From Fistularia commersonii (Eukaryota > Chordata > Actinopteri > Syngnathiformes > Fistulariidae): a stretch of 64,000 bases of DNA. Below the pieces are notes generated by a model. It made no database searches and was not told the DNA's origin. It worked only from the letters and a program-made list of their open reading frames with translations. Where the stretch lies: assembly GCA_037954325.1 (NCBI GenBank), contig JBBMNZ010000019.1, positions 12,035,501-12,099,500 of the forward strand, in the 5' to 3' direction. This document shows positions 10,497 through 22,109 of the stretch, piece after piece (within the stretch, counting starts at the first letter, position 1; the number at the start of each line of letters is the position of its first letter). The position numbers and the translations under genes were made by a program.

Positions 10497-10586
10497 TTAT
10501 TTTATTTTATTTTATTTTTTTTATTTTATTTTATTTTATTTTATTTTATTTTATTTCAGTTTAGTTTAGTTTAGTTTAGTTTAGTT
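10497..10586. repeat. (TTTTA)n changing to (TTTAG)n microsatellite
   Basis: TTTTA units to about 10556 give way directly to five or six TTTAG units. It abuts the head end of the SINE at 10208-10492. Confidence 0.9.
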
Positions 10587-10589
10587 GAC

Positions 10590-11950
10590 ATTGATCGTGT
10601 ACAGTGATACCAGTGATCAGGGTCTACTTGACTAAAATAAAGATGAAAAAAATGAAATGAATGAAAAAAAAAGATATTTTCCTTTACTTTATGGTCTGGG
10701 CAAAGTTTTACCTTTAATTTGTCGACCATTTGTATATACATGCTCATACATACCAAATTCCTATACTAATTGTGCTCTATGATACAAAGGGGCACCGAGT
10801 CACAAATTGTTCTCATTAAATTTTCATTGTATAGATTTGGTTCATTAATATTAATGCGGTCCTCTGTGTTTGCAGCGGTCCATCTGTGTGAGGATTCACT
10901 GCGCTTGCGTGCACACCAATATATGGCGACAGTTATGCGCAGATGCAAGCAAATGGCTACACACACACACACACACATACCGGAGTGTGTCTGGCCCCAG
11001 TTACATCTCTTTATTTACCCGGCCTTGTGCCAAGGTGGTCCCTGAGCCTCTTCTCCTCCCTCTGTCCTCTCTTTGTCTTCCCCTCCTTTAATACGTGTCA
11101 ACCCCGCAGTTACCTCATTCCCCATCGCTGCCACAAATCACAGCAGCAGAAAGACTTAAAAAAAGGACAGAGGGAGATGCTGAAAAAAGACCAGAAAAGT
11201 AAATGTTAAAGGGAGGAGCAGTGTAAGGCGGCCCCCAACCCCATCCACCTTTCACCTCAACAAAAGACCAGTAGGCATCCATCTCAGACGTATCTGTTGA
11301 CACAGGACCGCGGCGTGAGCAGCTGGCCGGACCATCGCTGGTGACAAATAGGGGTCCCAATAACAACATCTGCTCCCGGGACAACAATAAATATAAGTAA
11401 TCTGGATTTTTTTTTTTTTTTTTTGTAAGAAACGCAACTGCTGCGGCCAAAAAGCGGAAAAAGGAATTCCGGCGCCTGTTCTAACATCAAGCGAAACTCA
11501 CAGCAAAAACAACAACAATGCGAGCAGGTGTGAAAACAGCATTAAGTATTACTAGCGTTGGTGAGAAAAACATTCTTAACCATGACAACCACTTCCAACA
11601 ATTTTAGCGCGCGCCACGGCTGTTATTATTCCAGCAAGCTCGCTTGTTTTTATGTCACTTTGACATTTTTGAAAGCATTTTCCTTGCGCTCATCACTGGT
11701 GCGGCTATGCCGGTGCAAAAATAAAACAAATCTGAAATTTGCTGTAAGGGGGCAGCACCCTGTCATCTCCGCTCTGCATCCACTCATCACGCCTCTCCAG
11801 TTTGCCCCCTTCCCTACTCTCCCCCCGTCCCTGCAACCATCAGACGGAGGAAGCATGCAAGATCGCCGAGAGTCTAGCGGGAGGTTACTGGGGGCGCGAT
11901 GGAGTTGGGGGAGAGGGAGGCAGATTCAGGAAATGAGCGCTTGTTACCGG
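10590..11950. other. Unique DNA with small microsatellites
   Basis: (CA)n at 10960-10977 and poly(T) at 11408-11424. The remaining sequence is unique, with a C/T-rich patch at 11045-11090. No recognised gene. Confidence 0.5.
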
Positions 11951-11954
11951 GGGC

Positions 11955-12490
11955 TGCTGCAAAATGGCGCAGTGGTTGCACAGAGAGAAGGTCCTGGGTT
12001 CGATTCTGATATCCCTTTCTGTGCGGTGCTTTCACGGAGTCTCTACATGATCGCGCCAATGGTTGTATGTCTTAATGACATGCGAGTGAGCGAGTGACTG
12101 ATTTTCTCCATATGAGGTAAGAATGAAAGGAAAAAAGATTTTTTTCCTTTCTGTGACATATATATGGGATGGTTGTATGTCTTTACATGACATAATTCAG
12201 AAGGCGAATGGTTCTATGTCTCTATTTGACATGTGAATGAAGGAGTTAATGTTAGTTTAGGCCGTGACGAAGAAAAGCATTTGAATAATTGAAAATCTCT
12301 ATATGACATGTGAACAAGCGAGTGAATGATTCTTTCTCTTTATATAACATCTAAATGAGAGTGAATGTTATTTTGTCAATATGACGTGAGAATGAGAGGA
12401 TGAATCCTCTGTGACTGAAATGGTGAACCCCATTCTCTTCTAGCTGGGATAGGACAGGATAAGATGTTTAGATAATGAATGGATGAATAA
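11955..12490 (+). mobile_element. HE1/Mermaid-like SINE with expanded internal tandem repeat
   Basis: The tRNA-like head is clear: an A-box region at 11965-11976 (TGGCGCAGTGGT) and a B box at 11998-12007 (GGTTCGATTC). From about 12055 to 12410 the body is replaced by six to eight degenerate units built on 'atggttgtatgtctctatat' plus 'gacatgtgaatgagagagtg'. It ends with 'tagctgggataggacaggat' and a 'gaatggatgaataaatg' tail. The usual body of this family is about 350 bp, so this copy is expanded. Confidence 0.75.
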
Positions 12491-14285
12491 ATGCCTATTA
12501 CTTGATAATTACAGTGAGGGCTGCGCATTAATCAATGTATTATATTCAGCTTCATGTTCTAGTTACAGATTATATTACATCACAAAGCCGACAACCTCTT
12601 AGAATTTCAATGAATTCTTGTCGTGGAGGTTTTACGGCCTTGAATAGTTATCATGCAATGGCGATCCAATGGATTGTGACTTGATGTTACTGAAAACATA
12701 CATATTTTATTTTGGCTTCAAGAACTGACTAAATCTAACTAAAATCCATTTGAAATCCTTGATGCTATATTACTGTAGATGCTAGCATCATTAAGATAGT
12801 GAGGATGAGTTGTCGTTTTCTCTTGCCACTGTTAAAAATAAACCTGAAAATGTCAGTTATCTGTGACATTCATGAAAAATACAAGCCCTTGAGGCCAAAG
12901 CGAAGACACAAAGGAGAAAGAAAGTGGACAATCTAGGTTACACTTTCAACAATGACCTTCCTTTCTGCAACCTATAATTGATTTATATAATCAGCCTGTT
13001 TACAACGGTCGCGAAACATTATCATAATTGGTTAGACTGAAGCAATTTTTAAGGGGGTTTTCGATGGTTTTAATTAAAGATTTCTAATCATTTATTTTAT
13101 TTTTTTATAAGTAAGAATCAGCGGGCCTTACTAATAATGACATTATGTTATCACCACTCATCAACAGCATTTCCTTGAATAAAAGCAGCTGGGAAATTAA
13201 AGGGGTCTCATGGAGTGGCCAGGGGTGCGGTCAAATCACAAATGTTATGGCTGTCCTCCAGAAAACACAGAAGAAGACGAAAGAGAGGATAGATTATCTG
13301 GGAGAGGCGAAAAGTACCGGCACTTGAAACGCACCCTTCACTCCAACAAGCCGAAATACCTTGGAGCCTTCATTGCCGTTCACACTGAAAGGATGTATTA
13401 TGAAAGTAACAGCCCCGCCTCCACTCTCCAAGTAAACAAATACAAATATTGAAAAGAAAAACCCTACAAAATACACTGTGGGAGGTGGATGTTTGTGCTC
13501 TTTCTACGGTTCAGTGTCAGTGTTTTAGTTTGCGGGCGTATGGGCCCGAATGCTTTGGATCCGAGTTGTAGCCTACATTTCTGGGTCCTCCAGGCATCAT
13601 TTTTTTTTGGACTTTTGAGGTTTTCTAAAGCAGCCAGGGCAACATTACAAATATGACTAAGGCTGGAATCAGCACCGTTGACTGGTCTGGCCATGGGGGC
13701 CAGAGATCGCAGCGCAAGGTTGCTAGCCGGCCGGCTGTTTGGCTTTGGCCGTGGAGCGGCACAGGGGAACGGCCAAGAGCAGGACAGAGAACTGCTGCTT
13801 GAGACACAACTTTCAAACGGGGTAAAACCATCCGCAGTGTGGCTGGCACACTGGCTGGTTGCCTCTTTTACATCACGCTGATTTCAATGGCGCCATCTGT
13901 TTTTGAAATCTGTTACCCGGGTCATTGAGACCATTGTGTTTTGCTCCAGCTAAAAATCACAAAGAGTTCCAGCCAGATCGCTCGACCCGGGAGGCTTGTA
14001 GTCAGCCTTCGCTTTCGCCCTCGGCCATTCCTCGAATGCCCGTCCTCACCTACTCATTGGTTTTAATAAATGCCCATGACTGAGTGAACGGCTGTCGTTA
14101 CAATTACCTATTCAGGTTCCAACTCAGGTGAGTTCCTGAAATCCGTCTCTTTATTCTCCAAACGACACACATAGTTATGAACACGTCAACGTAAACTCGC
14201 TCCTTAACACGACAAACCATCCCAACTTGGACCAACACCCAACCCCAACCACAGCAGGTATACACCGTGAACTTCCGATGGTCTA
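12491..14285. other. Unique DNA; possible conserved element at 13860-14130
   Basis: Repeat-free except T runs near 13085-13110. The 13860-14130 segment is GC-balanced, motif-dense and lacks ORFs. It includes a perfect splice-donor string CAGGTGAGT at 14125-14133, with no exon context. The 12960-13060 AT-rich part is also enhancer-like in texture. Confidence 0.2.
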
Positions 14286-14287
14286 GT

Positions 14288-14405
14288 CAGACTGTTGAAG
14301 CCTTTCAGATGAGACGTAAGGTATCCTCGGGAAAAAACAAAAAACAGTAGCCGCGACAATGATTAACCGTGACCTGGATGAGTGACAACCCTCATAGACA
14401 GATGT
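14288..14405 (+). mobile_element. Palindromic dispersed element, decayed copy 1
   Basis: Contains 'gaagcctttcagatgagacg' followed by 'ggtatcctcgggaa', then 'attaaccgtgacctggatga'. These are diverged counterparts of the loop and right arm of the element at 15775-16060. The left arm is not recognisable. Confidence 0.5.
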
Positions 14406-15055
14406 CTTGGCATTACAGATGTGTGTCCTTGGCCTGGCCTGCTTTCGGATGCATATTAGACAGCTAATGTTGTGACAGCTCACCATAAGAAGCGTTGTTA
14501 GCTCCAAATTCTTGGAGCTCTTTAGCTTTTTTAAACGCTCCAATATTCTCTCCTGCTTGTTTCGACTTTGCAGTTTGCTGCTGGGCAGGTAAACAGAGCC
14601 TTCGCCAATCCGTCTGTTTTACGGCATCTGTCTGCTTTGGCTTGAAATGATAGCCTTATCATCTGTTTTTGACTTACTTTTTCAGTTCGCCTGTCGTCGG
14701 CACCTCTAAGAGCCCCGTGGTAAAAAGAAATAAAATAAAATAAAAAGTTGGAGGAAATTCTTAGACTGATCGAGGGAGTCTAGAAAAGGCATTTGTTCAA
14801 AGTTGGAGACTTTTTTCTTTGCCGCCTTTGAACTACACGCTTTATTTGAAGAAACTTTGTATACTTCAAATTCTTTGCATCAACCTGTGATCCAATGCAA
14901 CCTCTAGAATTTTGAATTTCTTTGGAAATTTCCCAAAAGACAGTCAAAGATGGTAACTCCATTTCAAGAAAACTTTTCAAATCCAAATAAGACTATAGAA
15001 AAATATTTCTCAGGTGTTTTTTGTAAGAGCCAATGGAATCTTGAACACGTTGGAC
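14406..15055. other. Unique non-coding stretch
   Basis: An AAAT-type run lies at 14729-14743. No recognised gene. Confidence 0.4.
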
Positions 15056-15057
15056 AA

Positions 15058-15300
15058 GTTAAGTCACAGTTTATTCATATGGTATGAAATCACAACACTT
15101 GTCTCACAACACTTTTTGTGGCGAGCAGGTCTGGACCACACTCTTTAGAAACCCAACATTCCCCCGTGTTGAAGTACTCGGCAACAGAGGCAAGTAAAAG
15201 CTGCCTTTTTGTAGGGCAGAAACCTTGGACGGAGCTCAACATGGGCGGCCTTCTGTCTCAACCGGTTCGGGTAGAAAGACAGCTTGAGGAGTAAAAAAGA
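15058..15300 (-). mobile_element. Common teleost dispersed repeat (unclassified), antisense
   Basis: Reverse-complemented, it reads through 'gaccgcccat'-like, 'ccaaggtttctgccctacaa', 'ttgcctctgttgccgagtac', 'atgttgggtttct', 'agacctgctc' and ends in a '...gaataaactgtgac' tail. The same order of blocks occurs sense at 22110-22330. This family is widespread in fish, but I cannot assign it to a class. Confidence 0.65.
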
Positions 15301-15774
15301 TAAAAAGCAAGAGTGTGATGAAGACGGGGGAGTGTGAGCGCTTAAAAGGACAAGCACAAATGATCTTTAACTAAATACCAATAGCACTGACAGAAGGATG
15401 GTAGTAACTGGACTGCTACATCAGTAGTTTTAATAGTCATATTAGAAATAACAATGGTGGACGCCAAATGAGATCACTGCAGTAGATCAAGCGACACCAC
15501 CTGGGAGAGCCAAAGTACTCAGGAAAGGATATGTGGTTTCTATCATGCATTTGTAACCCCTATAAATATAGGGCTACTAAACTGTGGTAATATAGGGATT
15601 ACGTATAGATGGCGCTGCCCGGAGAATAGTGATCAACTAGGTTCTTCTTCTACTTTAAAGGGATAAAGGGACATGAATGAAAGGTATTTCATGGGATATC
15701 CCCATCAGAGTAAACCCTATGACAGCATAACTTAAGGATTTTAAGCCTATTTTTAAACAAAAAAGCAGCACAGA
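15301..15774. other. Unique non-coding stretch
   Basis: No recognised repeat or gene. Confidence 0.4.
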
Positions 15775-16060
15775 GAGCTGAATGGATGGTAGGATTCTGG
15801 GACTTCTTTGAGATATGATGGCGTCTGGCCATGGTCAATTCTTGTCAAAATCTTCTTCTCAGAGCAACTGGACTTGATTTTCATTGAGACTATCATTCGA
15901 GAGGCTTCCTCAGGTTGAACCGAAGACGCCTCTCGGGCGAGAGGTGAAACATCCTCAAGAGAATTTAATAATTTCCAGTTGCCACAAGAAGATCTGAAAA
16001 GAATTGACCATGACCTGGATGACGGAGAACCTCCAGAGACACTTCTAGGCATCCCTGTGG
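15775..16060 (+). mobile_element. Palindromic dispersed element, full copy 2
   Basis: The left arm at 15827-15871 and the right arm at 15975-16018 are imperfect reverse complements of about 44 bp, sharing CATGGTCAATTCTT and ATCTTCTT and ending in CAACTGG. The loop carries 'gaggcttcctcaggttgaac' and 'gggcgagaggtgaaacatcc'. The 'agaggtgaaac' phrase and the 'gacctggatgacggagaacc' end recur across fish genomes. I associate them with Penelope-like element ends, but without an ORF here that remains uncertain. Confidence 0.6.
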
Positions 16061-16620
16061 TTGAATGGAGTCACAAAGCAGTTGGAATAAAGTCATCGCT
16101 GAAGTTTATGCATCTCAGTGAATGTCAATTTCTCTTGATACACCTTGGTGGTGCGATTTGCGATTGACAAACTCTACGTTTCAAACCGAACCTGAAATCT
16201 GAGTTGACACATCATTTTTTACTTTGAATTCAATGGAGCGTGACGCCACTGTCATACTGAGCACCAGAAACAAGCAGGGACAAGCAATACAAGCAATATG
16301 TGTTGCCATGGAGGCTGTTCTAAATTGATTAAAAGTACAGATTACTTTGAAATCCAAACAGTGCTCCGCTTTGAAAGCATTAATTCAATGGGGATATCTT
16401 TTTTTTTTAATTTTTCTCTTCTTTTTTTTTATTCTCTCTCCCCGGTGTGTCTGCGTCAGCATTAAATCGCATTCAGGCAGGCATATTGGTCTCCAGTGGT
16501 TGGTTGAATTTTGAGATGCGATGCAGCGGTAAAGATGTCAGAATGAAGATGGAAATGGATTGAAACAGGTGGATAATTTAGTCTGGTATAATAAAAGAGA
16601 GGAAAAAAGTGCTTTCGTGA
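16061..16620. other. Unique DNA with T-rich patch
   Basis: T-rich stretch at 16399-16440. No recognised gene or repeat. Confidence 0.4.
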
Positions 16621-16623
16621 AGT

Positions 16624-16944
16624 TTATTTAAAAAATTGATAGATAAAAGGAATGGGGGAAACTGACAGTTTCCCTGAGAACAACTGATCAAAGTTGGCTT
16701 CACAAAACTTGATGGTGATGATCTTCTGGCCGAGATCCACAAAATTTACGGAAGTTAAACCAGCTTGGTGAGTGAAATAAACAAAACTGTGTTTCGAATC
16801 TCCCCATCGCATCGCAAATCTTTCGTCTGTCCTGCTCAGGTGAGTTCCCTCGAACGGATCATCGCTTCCGTCCTCGTCCTCTCTGGTCACTGAGTGTCTC
16901 TGCGATAGAAACGATAGCGAACGACGCAACCGAGCGTGTGACAT
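16624..16944 (-). CDS. Unrecognised 106-residue ORF, possible terminal exon or retrocopy remnant
   Basis: The minus strand reads from ATG at 16944 to TAA at 16624. The stop overlaps an AAATAAA string that could serve as a polyadenylation signal. Codon choice looks protein-like, for example the run encoding LGQKIITIKFCEANFDQ. Polypyrimidine-AG strings that could be splice acceptors lie near 16951 and at 16902. I recognise no domain, signal peptide or membrane segment. An upstream in-frame TAA lies about 21 bp before the ATG, so it is either a short complete ORF or a 3' exon. It could also be chance. Confidence 0.22.
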   Translation of the reverse strand: MSHARLRRSLSFLSQRHSVTREDEDGSDDPFEGTHLSRTDERFAMRWGDSKHSFVYFTHQAGLTSVNFVDLGQKIITIKFCEANFDQLFSGKLSVSPIPFIYQFFK

Positions 16945-17472
16945 TCCATATTGCTGAGCGTTTTAAATACCAAAACGACAAAAAAGAAAAGTCTGCTATA
17001 TTAAATGTAGACATATACCATTTGGGACATCCCAGAGATGACAAAACAAAATTTAATGCCTGTGTAATTATCGTCTTCTACTCCATTAAAGGGCATGTCA
17101 TATCTCGGTTATTACCAATCTTCTGTCCGTCGTCATAAAACATGCCGTCAAGCTGACTTGTAACGCGATCACGTATGCGGTACAACTCTGTCCTGCCCAA
17201 AGTTATTACGGAAAGACATATTTCTCTGTGGCTTAATCGCTTTGAACATCCCACTTCAAATTAAACTCCATACTAATCCATTATTGATAAAGAGAATATT
17301 TATTATTGCAGATTTTTTTAAGTAACCTACTTGGCTGTTTTAAACAAATTAATACCCTTTATTTTTTCCCCTTCATTCATGTTTGGGGGGGATGGACGAG
17401 GTGCTTCAAAATTCATTTGATTGATTAAAAAAATAAATTCCGTAAATTCTGTCATTTCATAGAACCTCGACA
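16945..17472. other. Unique AT-rich stretch
   Basis: No recognised repeat or gene. Confidence 0.4.
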
Positions 17473-17473
17473 A

Positions 17474-17477
17474 ATGT

Positions 17478-17519
<42 letters not shown>

Positions 17520-17525
17520 GTGTGT
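17474..17525. repeat. (GT)n microsatellite
   Basis: About 25 units with one TC and one GC interruption. Confidence 0.95.
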
Positions 17526-19660
17526 TATCACCCCAGAAGCAGTTATCATTTGTTAAAGGAGCAAGAATGCATACAAATCCAGAACTAATCAGTCATAACA
17601 TGGTAGAATTACATTATTTGAAGTATATATTTTTTCAAATTATTATTATTATCATTATTATTTGCAATATATTTAAAAAAAGAAAAAAAAAACAAAAAAA
17701 CATCAAAAAATCTTTTAGTTTTGTCCAAGTTTTGTCAAGTCTTTCAAAAAATAGGTGTATTATTTCTTTACATGTCCTTTTAAAGCGCTTTTGACCAAAC
17801 CACCCCTGCGGTTACGGCTTTGTCTTTGAAGCTGAAAACCAAACAGCCTCGGCCAGCTGCTGCGGCGCAGCTGGCGCAGGAGCGGCGGCGACAAATCGGA
17901 TGAGAAGGAAGGTGAGGAAAACCAGGGTGGGGCGGTCGGGCGGGGGGCAGAGTGGGCGAGCGCAACCGGGAGTTGATCTTTTATTGATTATCACAGACAA
18001 CTTCATTATCAGCACTTACTGGACACAATGCGAATTCACATCCCTCCCTTTTGTGTGTGTATGTGTGTATCCATACGAGTGTTCGACCTCAACACGCCAA
18101 ATTACTTTTTCTTACTTCGGATTGTATTTGCCTCAGTTGACAGATTGTAATTTGAAGACCACTTGAACAAAGGTGCTCTCGTACGGTCCACTTCATTCAC
18201 ATTTATTTTATTTGGTCCTCCGAATCCCGTGCTCGTGTGTGTTAGTATAATTAGGTGCACCCGTGGTCAACGTGGATGCACTGGATCCCCGCAGTCCTCC
18301 ATAACTGTTAGTGAGCGCTTTCACCGGCAATGCATTCATGAATTAATGAGCGCGGCCGTCGAGCTATCTCGCTGAGAGAAGGAGAAAGTATTGAGCGATT
18401 TAAGGAGGGCCAAGAGAGAATGAAAAGAGGAGGGAAAGAACAAGAAAGGAAGATGGTCTTTTGTCGGTGTTATGTGAGGCCTTTCTGCTTTTTTGGAGGA
18501 CGTCGGTGTAAATACATTAATTGGGTAGAGCGGTACCTTTTGATATCTACTTGTTTTGTATATTTCAAAACGGCCAAAATGTGCTCATTTGTCAATCGTG
18601 TCAGAGAAAAGTACCACGTTCGAAGAAACGTCTGCAGCGTTGATATGTTAAATGATCCGCCGAAAACTATATGACCTTAAATAAGAATCGATCACAAATG
18701 TGGCGCCCTTGGCGAAATTTTATAAAAGAAATCAAATAGCATTGCTTTGAACATTGTCTTGAACCTATAAAATACCATGTCCCCCTATTTATATACTTAT
18801 CAAGTTATAAAAAATAATATAAAAAAATCTGAAATAGGATATAATTACCCTTACCACAAAATAAAAATACCGTAAATAACTCCGAAAACAATAATAATAG
18901 TAATAAATGATAGTACTTCAATAAAAATACAACAAACAAATTACAAATAAATTCCAAAAATGTGAAGTATGATATCGATAACCTGACCATATAATTATGA
19001 ATAAATCAAGGGGCCAAATCAAAAAATTTGCCCCTTCCCATGAAGATACGTACCGATTAGCTGGTGAAGGAAGAAAGGGGAGGTTTATTTGATGTCATCA
19101 TTTGTTGGACTTACCAAGTTACACGTTTACAATTTTACACCAAATATCTTTTAACTCTACGAGTGATATAATGAATTCCCTGGGTTCTATTAGAAGAAAC
19201 ACGTTGCCAGGAATAAGATTCTTAAATTGCACCTGTATCTGTTTACGAATGAATGCGGGACAATCACGACATTGTAGGGTCGTCTCGAAAATGTTATAAG
19301 TGCTTTGACCACAAGCGGGATTTGTTTAATAAAAAACTGTCACCATCACCACTGTAAGCATCTGCCGGACCGTCAACATATATTATGAGAGAAAACCGAC
19401 ACATCAAGAGTAGCATGACTGCAGTAGGAGGACTGGAGGTGAGAGGGTGCTCAGTGAACGCAGCACTGCATTATCTTTGTCGCCATGTTTGGCGCTCTCT
19501 TTTACACTATAATAAAGCACTGTTGCAGCAATATATATTATCCCCCTGAATGTACCGAATAGTTGATACAGCAGGAGATAATATGGCAAAGAGAAGAAAA
19601 ACAGGGCGTAATACATGTTCACTTCAAATCCTCCTTTCCCTTTCACCCCCCTCCTCCGCC
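17526..19660. other. Unique DNA; possible conserved element at 18290-18430
   Basis: ATT-rich patch 17640-17662 and A-rich patch 17675-17710. 17800-18020 is GC-rich with CpGs. 18290-18430 contains GAATTAATGAGCGCGGCC and is repeat-free, as candidate enhancers are. 18780-19030 is AT-rich without periodicity. No supported gene. Confidence 0.2.
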
Positions 19661-19661
19661 C

Positions 19662-19710
19662 GACACACACACACACACACACGCACACACACATACACAC
19701 ACCCACACAC
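19662..19710. repeat. (CA)n microsatellite, interrupted
   Basis: CA units with CG, TA and CC interruptions. Confidence 0.95.
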
Positions 19711-20060
19711 CATCCGCTTCATATCTTCCTTTCATTACCTGGAGAGGAAGCAGCTGAGGGAGGGGAGTGGGGAGGGGAGGAGGGGCCGAGATTGAAGGTA
19801 GTTAGCGGTTGCTGGAGTTCGAGGTGTGCGAGTGTGTGTGTGGGGGGGGGCAAGGAGAGGGAGAAAAAGAATGAGCGAAGGGTGGCGAGACGTTGTCTTG
19901 GCAACGGGGAGCGGGGCCCTCGTTAGCCCAGCAGGTGCTAATAGAGATAACAAGGGGGTGTCGGAGGGGGAATGTGTGTGTGTGTGTGGTGGGGTGGAGG
20001 GGGTGGGGGCGGGCGCGGGGGGCGAACGGGGGAGATGAAACCAGAAACGCCATTTATACC
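19711..20060. other. G-rich block with quadruplex-type motif
   Basis: Purine-rich plus strand. Five runs of three or more G lie at 19991-19994, 19999-20003, 20005-20009, 20011-20013 and 20017-20022, with loops of one to four bases. A GTTGTCTTGGCAAC palindrome-like X-box string is at 19892-19905. Confidence 0.6.
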
Positions 20061-20400
20061 ACTTCACCTCTCCCAGCATCCTTTGCTGCCCCGACTCGCC
20101 GACCGCTCGCCTTCGCCTCCCCAGACCTCGTCTCTCACTCCCTGTCCATCTCGCGTTCCCCTTATTTCTTATTCTTCTCATTTTTTTCCAGCCATTCCAC
20201 TTAAACCATCTCTTTCCATTTCAGCTGCGCCGATTGCACTCATTTCAACAACTACCGGCCCCATTTCCCCCCCCCCCACCCCCGTCTCCCTCGCCGTCTT
20301 TCCATTTCCACTTCTTCAACCCATTTCTACATCCCTCTTCAAGCTTTGTCCTCTTTTCCAGCTCTCCATTCTGTCCTCCATCCATCCTCGCACTACTTCA
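20061..20400. repeat. Pyrimidine-rich tract
   Basis: C/T-rich plus strand with a C10 run near 20268-20278. It follows directly on the G-rich block, so the purine-pyrimidine skew switches strands near 20050. Confidence 0.6.
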
Positions 20401-21139
20401 AGATGGATAGAAAATAAAGTCCTCCAGCGGCTCTCTAGATGAGGGGGTGGAGGGGTGAGGGGGTGAGTCGAGAAAATAAAAGCTGAGGGGACGGCGGCGG
20501 CGAAGAAGAGCAGGGGGAACGAGGGAAGAGAAGAGGGAGGACGTTCAAATCAATACTTGTGTTTGTCAGGTTGTATTTTTCTGCTGCCTTGTGTTCAGTC
20601 CCCTGCCCATCCTTGACTATTCTTTCTCAGTACCTATCTTGTCACACGCGTACACACACACACACACACACACACACATGCACACGCAGGCTCCGGCCGT
20701 GAACCTTGCAGTCGTCGCCATTTTAGGTTGCTCGCCCACCGCCCGCCCCCACCCCCCCCCCCACCCCCCGCTGCCTTTCAGTCTCTCCTTCAGCCGCTCA
20801 GGCCATTTTGCCGTCTCCGGCCTCTTTTCAGAAAGCGTTCAGTGTAAAGGACAGATCTGAAGCGGCAGCTCGCCCGCATTTCAAGTTCATACAACGCATT
20901 GCTAATTAAAAGACGAGTGCCCGTGGACCGTCCACTTAACGGACACAAAGAAAAACACAGGAATCCTGCTAAGCCACTCCGCGGCAGCGAAACGAGATGT
21001 TCGGATGCGACGGGTTGACGGACGCGTGTTCATGTGACCTGTGATGCTGCGCGTCTGGACAAATACAATTAATTTCTTTTCTTTTTGCTGATATTTTTCC
21101 AAGGTCAGAGTTTTGTGTAGCATGATGGTGCAGGTGTGT

Positions 21140-21182
<43 letters not shown>

Positions 21183-22105
21183 TGTGTCATCATGATATTA
21201 TCAGCTGCGGTGCTTCCCACTAGCAGGAGCATATATTACTTTTGCACAGTAGGCTGTGTTGTTTATTTTACATATTTATGCCTAAAGAAGATGCAAAGGC
21301 GGATTTAATGGTTCAGAAATGAGTCCTGGATTTTCACAAACATAAAATCTGCCAAGTCACTGGGGAGCTTCACTTTTGTTGTGTAACCTCTGCACATTAA
21401 AAATGAAAAACTTTGAAATAGAAAAAGGAATTTACCATCAGTGGAATAAATGCAAATACTTTTCATGTTTTAGTCAACAGCTTATATTTGGTGTGCTATA
21501 AGATTTTAAATGACTTAAAGTTGATGTAATGGGTCGTATAGAAAATCTTTTTTTCTGTTTCATTGGGAAATACAAAAGTTGCTTGGGAGAAAAATCAATA
21601 ATGTTTTGTTCCCCGTTAATATTTTATGAATGATTTTATGAAGGAACTGCAACACTGCAGTAATTTTACAATATAATACATCCTTAGAATAGAAAAGAAT
21701 AGAATAAAACAATAAATAATTGAAAAAATAAATTATGAAATAAAATGTTAAAAAAGTGTTTATCCCCTTTTTTTTTTCCTTTTTAATATGATCAGAGTGC
21801 AGGATGATCAGTTGTGTTTCTTTTTTGGCCGGATATTCAGTGTCTGCGACAAAAAATAACGATAACATAATATGTGTTTTTGATAGGCACTCGAGTGCAT
21901 GCTGTTCAAAGCACAGAAGCTGTCTCAATACATAAACGACAACAGACAAAAAACGCTGAATATTAAAGCAATTAATGTATTATTTCAGCTGTTACCGTGT
22001 AACTGCCAGCACTACTGGGATTAGTTTTAAGAGATCATTTGCGTCCGTCCCTCCCAACCTTCATAACCCCATCTGTCTCTGTCACACTATCGCTCTGAAC
22101 TTCTC
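20401..22105. other. Unique DNA with (CA)n microsatellites
   Basis: (CA)n at 20651-20686 and 21139-21178. G-rich run 20441-20465 and a C-rich run at 20744-20770. 20870-21060 is CpG-containing unique sequence. 21180-21960 is AT-rich and repeat-free. No supported gene. Confidence 0.5.
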
Positions 22106-22109
22106 ACTC

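Noticed and set aside
16837..16845. Perfect splice donor CAGGTGAGT (also at 14125-14133)
   Set aside because: A 9-mer is expected about this often by chance in 64 kb on two strands, and neither has an exon-like frame upstream.
19735..20181. Proline/histidine-rich minus-strand ORF
   Set aside because: Created by the G-rich block and (GT) repeats read from the other strand.
21380..21800. Possible Tc1/mariner element end
   Set aside because: AT-rich text is reminiscent of some Tc1 flanks, but no inverted repeats, TA duplication or transposase fragment could be found.
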